Of a stretch of 64,000 nt of DNA, positions 61,074 through 64,000 are shown piece after piece; position 1 is the stretch's first letter, and each line of letters opens with the position of its first letter. Source of the stretch: CAZTCJ01 sp964612085 (lineage in GTDB: Bacteria; Pseudomonadota; Alphaproteobacteria; JAJFIK01); NCBI GenBank assembly GCA_964612085.1, contig CAZTCJ010000002.1, positions 42,937-106,936 on the forward strand, read 5' to 3'. The notes below the pieces were generated by a model. It had not been told where the DNA came from. It saw nothing but the letters and a program-made list of their open reading frames with translations, and did no database searches. The translations under genes were made by a program, and so were the position numbers.

Positions 61074-62957
61074 TTACTTCCCCGCGGCCGCCAGGGGCTC
61101 GAACGCTGCGCGTTCGTCCTGGCCGAGCGAGGAAAGCGCGCGCGCGACGATTCCCTCCGCACACAAACCGGCCTTGGAAACTTGCAGGGCCGGTTTGTCG
61201 TGCTCGATGAAATAATCGGGCAGGGTCATGGGCACGAATTTCGCGAGCGCCGCATTGGGGCCGTTCTCAACGAGCGAATGCATCACCATGGTGGCGAAGC
61301 CGCCGGTGGAGGCTTCTTCGATGGTGATCAGCAGTTCGTGGTCGCGGGCGAGGCGGGCCACCAGCTCATCGTCGATGGGCTTGGCGAAGCGGGCATCCGC
61401 TACCGTCGTGCTGTGGCCCATGGCCTCCAGCTTGTCGGCGGCCTGCAGGGCATCGGTCAGCCGCGCGCCGTAAGACAGCAGAGCGATTTTCGTGCCTTCC
61501 CGGACGATCCGGCCTTTGCCGATCTCAAGCGCCGTGCCGATCTCGGGCAACTCGACGCCGGTGCCTTCACCGCGCGGATAGCGCAGGCCGCTCGGGCGGT
61601 CGTCGATCTCAACCGCCGTCGCCACCATATGCATAAGCTCCGCCTCGTCGGCGGCGGCCATCAGCACGAAGCCCGGCAGGCAGCTTAAATACGCGATGTC
61701 GTATGAGCCCTGGTGGGTCACACCGTCAGCGCCCACCATGCCCGCCCGGTCCATAGCGAAGCGCACGGGCAGACGCTGGATCGCGATATCATGGACGATC
61801 TGATCATAAGCCCGCTGAAGAAAAGTCGAGTAGATCGCGGCGAAGGGCTTGTAGCCTTCGCAGGCCAGCGCGCCGCAGAAGGTGACGGCATGTTGTTCCG
61901 CGATGCCCACATCGTAAGTGCGGTCCGGGAATGCGGCGCCGAACTTATCAAGGCCCGTGCCCGAGGGCATGGCGGCGGTCACCGCCACGATGCGCCGGTC
62001 TTTTTCCGCGTGCGCGATCAGCGATTTGGCGAAAACGCCGGTGTAGGACGGCGCGGCAGGCGCGGGCTTGTGCTGCTTGCCCGTGTCCACGTCGAATTTC
62101 GCGACGCCGTGATAACAGTCGGCGGAGGCCTCGGCGGGCGCGTAGCCCTTGCCCTTGGTGGTCGCCACATGCAGCAGGACCGGTCCCGGCATGTCGCGGG
62201 CTTTTTCCAGCACCTTGACCATCTCGTCGATGTCGTGGCCGTCGAAGGGGCCCGCATACCACAGGCCCAGATCGTCCCAGATGGTCGGCTCACTGACGAA
62301 ACGGGGCAAGCCGTCCCGCTCGATCGCCGCATACCGCGTGTCCTTATCGGGCATGCGGCCGCGCAGATCCACCAGATAGTCACTGAGAGCACCGGCGGGC
62401 GGCGCGATCGACATGTTATTGTCGTTCAGGATGACGATCAGTTTGCGCTTCAAATAGCCCGCATTGTTGAGCGCCTCATAGGCCATGCCGCCGGTGATGG
62501 CGCCGTCGCCCACGACGGCCACGACCGGATGCTCGTCGCCGTCGTAATCCCGTGCCACGGCGAAGCCGAGCGCTGCGGAAATGGCCGTGGAGCTGTGGGC
62601 GGCACCGAAACAGTCATATTCGCTTTCCGCCCGGCAGGTGAAGCCCGCGAGGCCGCCGCCCTGGCGCAGGGTCTGCAGGCGCTCGCGGCGTCCGGTGAGC
62701 GCCTTATGGGGATAGCATTGGTGGCTCACATCCCAGACGATCTTGGCCTTGGGCGTCTCGAAGACGTAGTGGAGCGCGACGGTCAGTTCGACCACGCCCA
62801 GGCCCGCTCCCAAATGGCCGCCCGTCACCGAGACCGCGTCGATCACATCCTGGCGCAGTTCAGCCGCCAGGGGACGAAGCTGATCCTTGGACAGTTTGCG
62901 CAGATCGTAAGGATCGTTGATCCGGTCCAGGATGGGTGTCTTGCTGTCGGTGGCCAT
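61074..62957 (-). CDS. dxs: 1-deoxy-D-xylulose-5-phosphate synthase
   Basis: 627 residues. TPP motif VVGDGAITGGMAYEALNNAG near 152 and NDNNMSIAPP near 177. The catalytic Glu region is YDVGIAEQHAVTFCGAL near 365. It joins pyruvate and glyceraldehyde 3-phosphate to DXP, the first step of the MEP isoprenoid pathway. It lies after ispA and xseB on the minus strand in the common xseB-ispA-dxs order. One small difference, DVSHQCYPHK in place of DVGHQAYPHK, is at a conserved site but not a catalytic residue. Confidence 0.96.
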   Translation of the reverse strand: MATDSKTPILDRINDPYDLRKLSKDQLRPLAAELRQDVIDAVSVTGGHLGAGLGVVELTVALHYVFETPKAKIVWDVSHQCYPHKALTGRRERLQTLRQGGGLAGFTCRAESEYDCFGAAHSSTAISAALGFAVARDYDGDEHPVVAVVGDGAITGGMAYEALNNAGYLKRKLIVILNDNNMSIAPPAGALSDYLVDLRGRMPDKDTRYAAIERDGLPRFVSEPTIWDDLGLWYAGPFDGHDIDEMVKVLEKARDMPGPVLLHVATTKGKGYAPAEASADCYHGVAKFDVDTGKQHKPAPAAPSYTGVFAKSLIAHAEKDRRIVAVTAAMPSGTGLDKFGAAFPDRTYDVGIAEQHAVTFCGALACEGYKPFAAIYSTFLQRAYDQIVHDIAIQRLPVRFAMDRAGMVGADGVTHQGSYDIAYLSCLPGFVLMAAADEAELMHMVATAVEIDDRPSGLRYPRGEGTGVELPEIGTALEIGKGRIVREGTKIALLSYGARLTDALQAADKLEAMGHSTTVADARFAKPIDDELVARLARDHELLITIEEASTGGFATMVMHSLVENGPNAALAKFVPMTLPDYFIEHDKPALQVSKAGLCAEGIVARALSSLGQDERAAFEPLAAAGK

Positions 62958-63003
62958 GGGGTTCTCCCTCTCGCCTCTCTTTGTTTAACGCGGTGTACTC
63001 GTC

Positions 63004-63891
63004 TCAATTGCTCCGGGTTACGATGAAGCGCGCCACATCCCGCAAGGGATCCGCGCGTTCATCGAACCGGCTGAGATGGGCGCAGGCGCTTTTCACAAGC
63101 GCATCCGCCCGGTTGCGGGCCTCCTCGAGGCCCAGCAGCTTCACGAAAGTGGCCTTGTTCATGGTTTCGTCTTGCCCGGCGGGCTTGCCAAGCTCTTCTT
63201 CCGTACCGGTCACATCCAGAATGTCGTCGGCAATCTGGAAGGCGAGACCGAGATCTTCCGTGTAGGCCTTGAAAGCGGCACGGTCTTCGCCGGACCCCTG
63301 GCCCAGGATGCAGCCCGCCTGGCAGCCATAAGCGATGAGTGCGCCGGTCTTGAGTTTTTGCAGCTCGGAAATGCCGTCGAGATCGAGGCCCTCCCGGTCG
63401 TTCGACAGGTCGATCATCTGACCCCCGACCATGCCGGCAGCACCTGCGGCGATGGCCAGTTCGGTCACGAGCCGGGAGCGCACCGTGCTGTCCTTATGGG
63501 TTTCCGGCGAGGCCAGAATCTCGAAAGCGAGGGTCAAAAGCCCGTCGCCCGCTAGAATGGCGGTCGCTTCATCGAACTGTTTGTGAACGGAGGGCTTGCC
63601 CCGGCGCAGATCCGCATCGTCCATGGCCGGAAGATCGTCATGGATCAGGCTGTAGCAGTGGATCATTTCAAGGGCGGCGGCAGTGCGCAGGGCCTGGGTC
63701 CGCTCCGTGTCGTAAAGCTCCGCCGTGGTGACGGTCAGAAATGGGCGCAAACGCTTGCCGCCCGAAAGCGCGCTGTAGCGCATGGCTTCGATCACCCGCC
63801 CGCGCGGGCCCTGGACCGGGGGCAGCAGCGTGTCCAGCATGGCGGTGACATCATCGCCGACAGTGCGCATGCGCGCATCAAGGTCGCTCAT
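63004..63891 (-). CDS. ispA: polyprenyl synthetase, geranyl/farnesyl diphosphate synthase IspA
   Basis: 295 residues. The first Asp-rich motif is LIHDDLPAMDDADLRRGKPSVH near 85, the second is AFQIADDILDVTG near 220, and GGKRLRP is near 45. It joins IPP units to make GPP and FPP. It lies 46 nt before dxs and after xseB, in a conserved operon. An inverted repeat (63942-63968) sits upstream, over the xseB stop. Confidence 0.95.
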   Translation of the reverse strand: MSDLDARMRTVGDDVTAMLDTLLPPVQGPRGRVIEAMRYSALSGGKRLRPFLTVTTAELYDTERTQALRTAAALEMIHCYSLIHDDLPAMDDADLRRGKPSVHKQFDEATAILAGDGLLTLAFEILASPETHKDSTVRSRLVTELAIAAGAAGMVGGQMIDLSNDREGLDLDGISELQKLKTGALIAYGCQAGCILGQGSGEDRAAFKAYTEDLGLAFQIADDILDVTGTEEELGKPAGQDETMNKATFVKLLGLEEARNRADALVKSACAHLSRFDERADPLRDVARFIVTRSN

Positions 63892-63941
63892 GGTTCCAGA
63901 TCTTTCTCAAACGAAGTCCATACCCCACGCCAACAGGGTGC

Positions 63942-63968
63942 CAGGCCGCTTCTTTACTCAGCGGCCTG
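63942..63968. other. perfect hairpin spanning the xseB stop codon
   Basis: CAGGCCGCT (read on the minus strand) pairs with AGCGGCCTG over 9 bp, loop GAGTAAAGA, which contains the upstream gene's TAA. The hairpin lies between xseB and ispA inside the operon and has no T-run. It could slow ribosomes, stabilise an mRNA end after processing or form a partial terminator. Confidence 0.5.
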
Positions 63969-64000
63969 AATTTTCGTGTTGCTTTCGGCCTCGATCTCGG
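63954..64000 (-). CDS. xseB: partial upstream gene of the ispA-dxs operon, probable exodeoxyribonuclease VII small subunit
   Basis: Only the last 15 codons are inside the window: EIEAESNTKIQAAE, then TAA. The name rests on the conserved xseB-ispA-dxs order and on a polar, charged C-terminal tail; the visible residues alone do not prove it. XseB pairs with XseA in exonuclease VII. The stop is 62 nt before ispA. Confidence 0.55.
   Translation of the reverse strand, partial: EIEAESNTKIQAAE

Overview
The window is GC-rich chromosomal DNA, almost certainly from an alphaproteobacterium. The pointers are an alphaproteobacterial-type motA, a PodJ-like polar factor (Sel1 repeats plus a peptidoglycan-binding domain), a TIGR02186/TauE membrane pair, a DUF3429 protein, and the xseB-ispA-dxs isoprenoid operon. 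I cannot name the genus. No rRNA, tRNA, CRISPR array, phage or insertion sequence was seen. Gene density is high, with short gaps, coupled overlaps and several convergent pairs whose stop codons overlap.

Left part (1-19 kb): two divergent operons start the window. One encodes a Rieske-TPP-enzyme fusion followed by two small membrane proteins. The other encodes a Rieske-glutamate-synthase-like fusion. A 20-bp inverted repeat lies between them. Next come an XRE regulator, a DUF429-like protein, an outer-membrane beta-barrel, a motA without motB, an MFS transporter, the ligase-associated repair pair (Lhr-type helicase and PdeM), DUF3429, TIGR02186 with TauE/SafE, and the 1075-residue PodJ-like protein.

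Middle part (18.7-35.6 kb): this is a fatty-acid or acyl-CoA catabolism island. A MerR regulator with a palindrome inside its own likely promoter precedes a plus-strand beta-oxidation operon: two acyl-CoA dehydrogenases, thiolase, FadJ-type trifunctional subunit and an alpha/beta hydrolase. Two tandem paralogous hotdog thioesterases and a third acyl-CoA dehydrogenase follow on the minus strand. Then comes an 816-nt non-coding stretch rich in hairpins, a VWA lipoprotein, a small Cys-rich ORF, a DJ-1/PfpI protein, a MaoC hydratase and an ECH1-like dienoyl-CoA isomerase.

Right part (35.6-64 kb): a Coa1-like protein, a cNMP-binding patatin phospholipase, a PaaI thioesterase, a DhlA-type haloalkane dehalogenase, a secreted PHB-depolymerase-like esterase, an OmpA-like barrel, an ACAD10/11-like dehydrogenase coupled to a sarcosine-oxidase-like flavoprotein, a GNAT, a second thiolase, an HPF-type ribosome factor, an MDR reductase, a DsbD/ScsB-like protein with its redoxin partner, MnmC, and the isoprenoid operon.

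The most unusual locus is 56384-59804. There an E1alpha/E1beta-like pair has lost the residues that bind TPP and do catalysis, and it shares an operon with a Rieske oxygenase whose first iron-ligand histidine is Asn. The second is the divergent pair of Rieske fusions at 380-4243. All functional calls come from reading the protein sequences; no database search was run.
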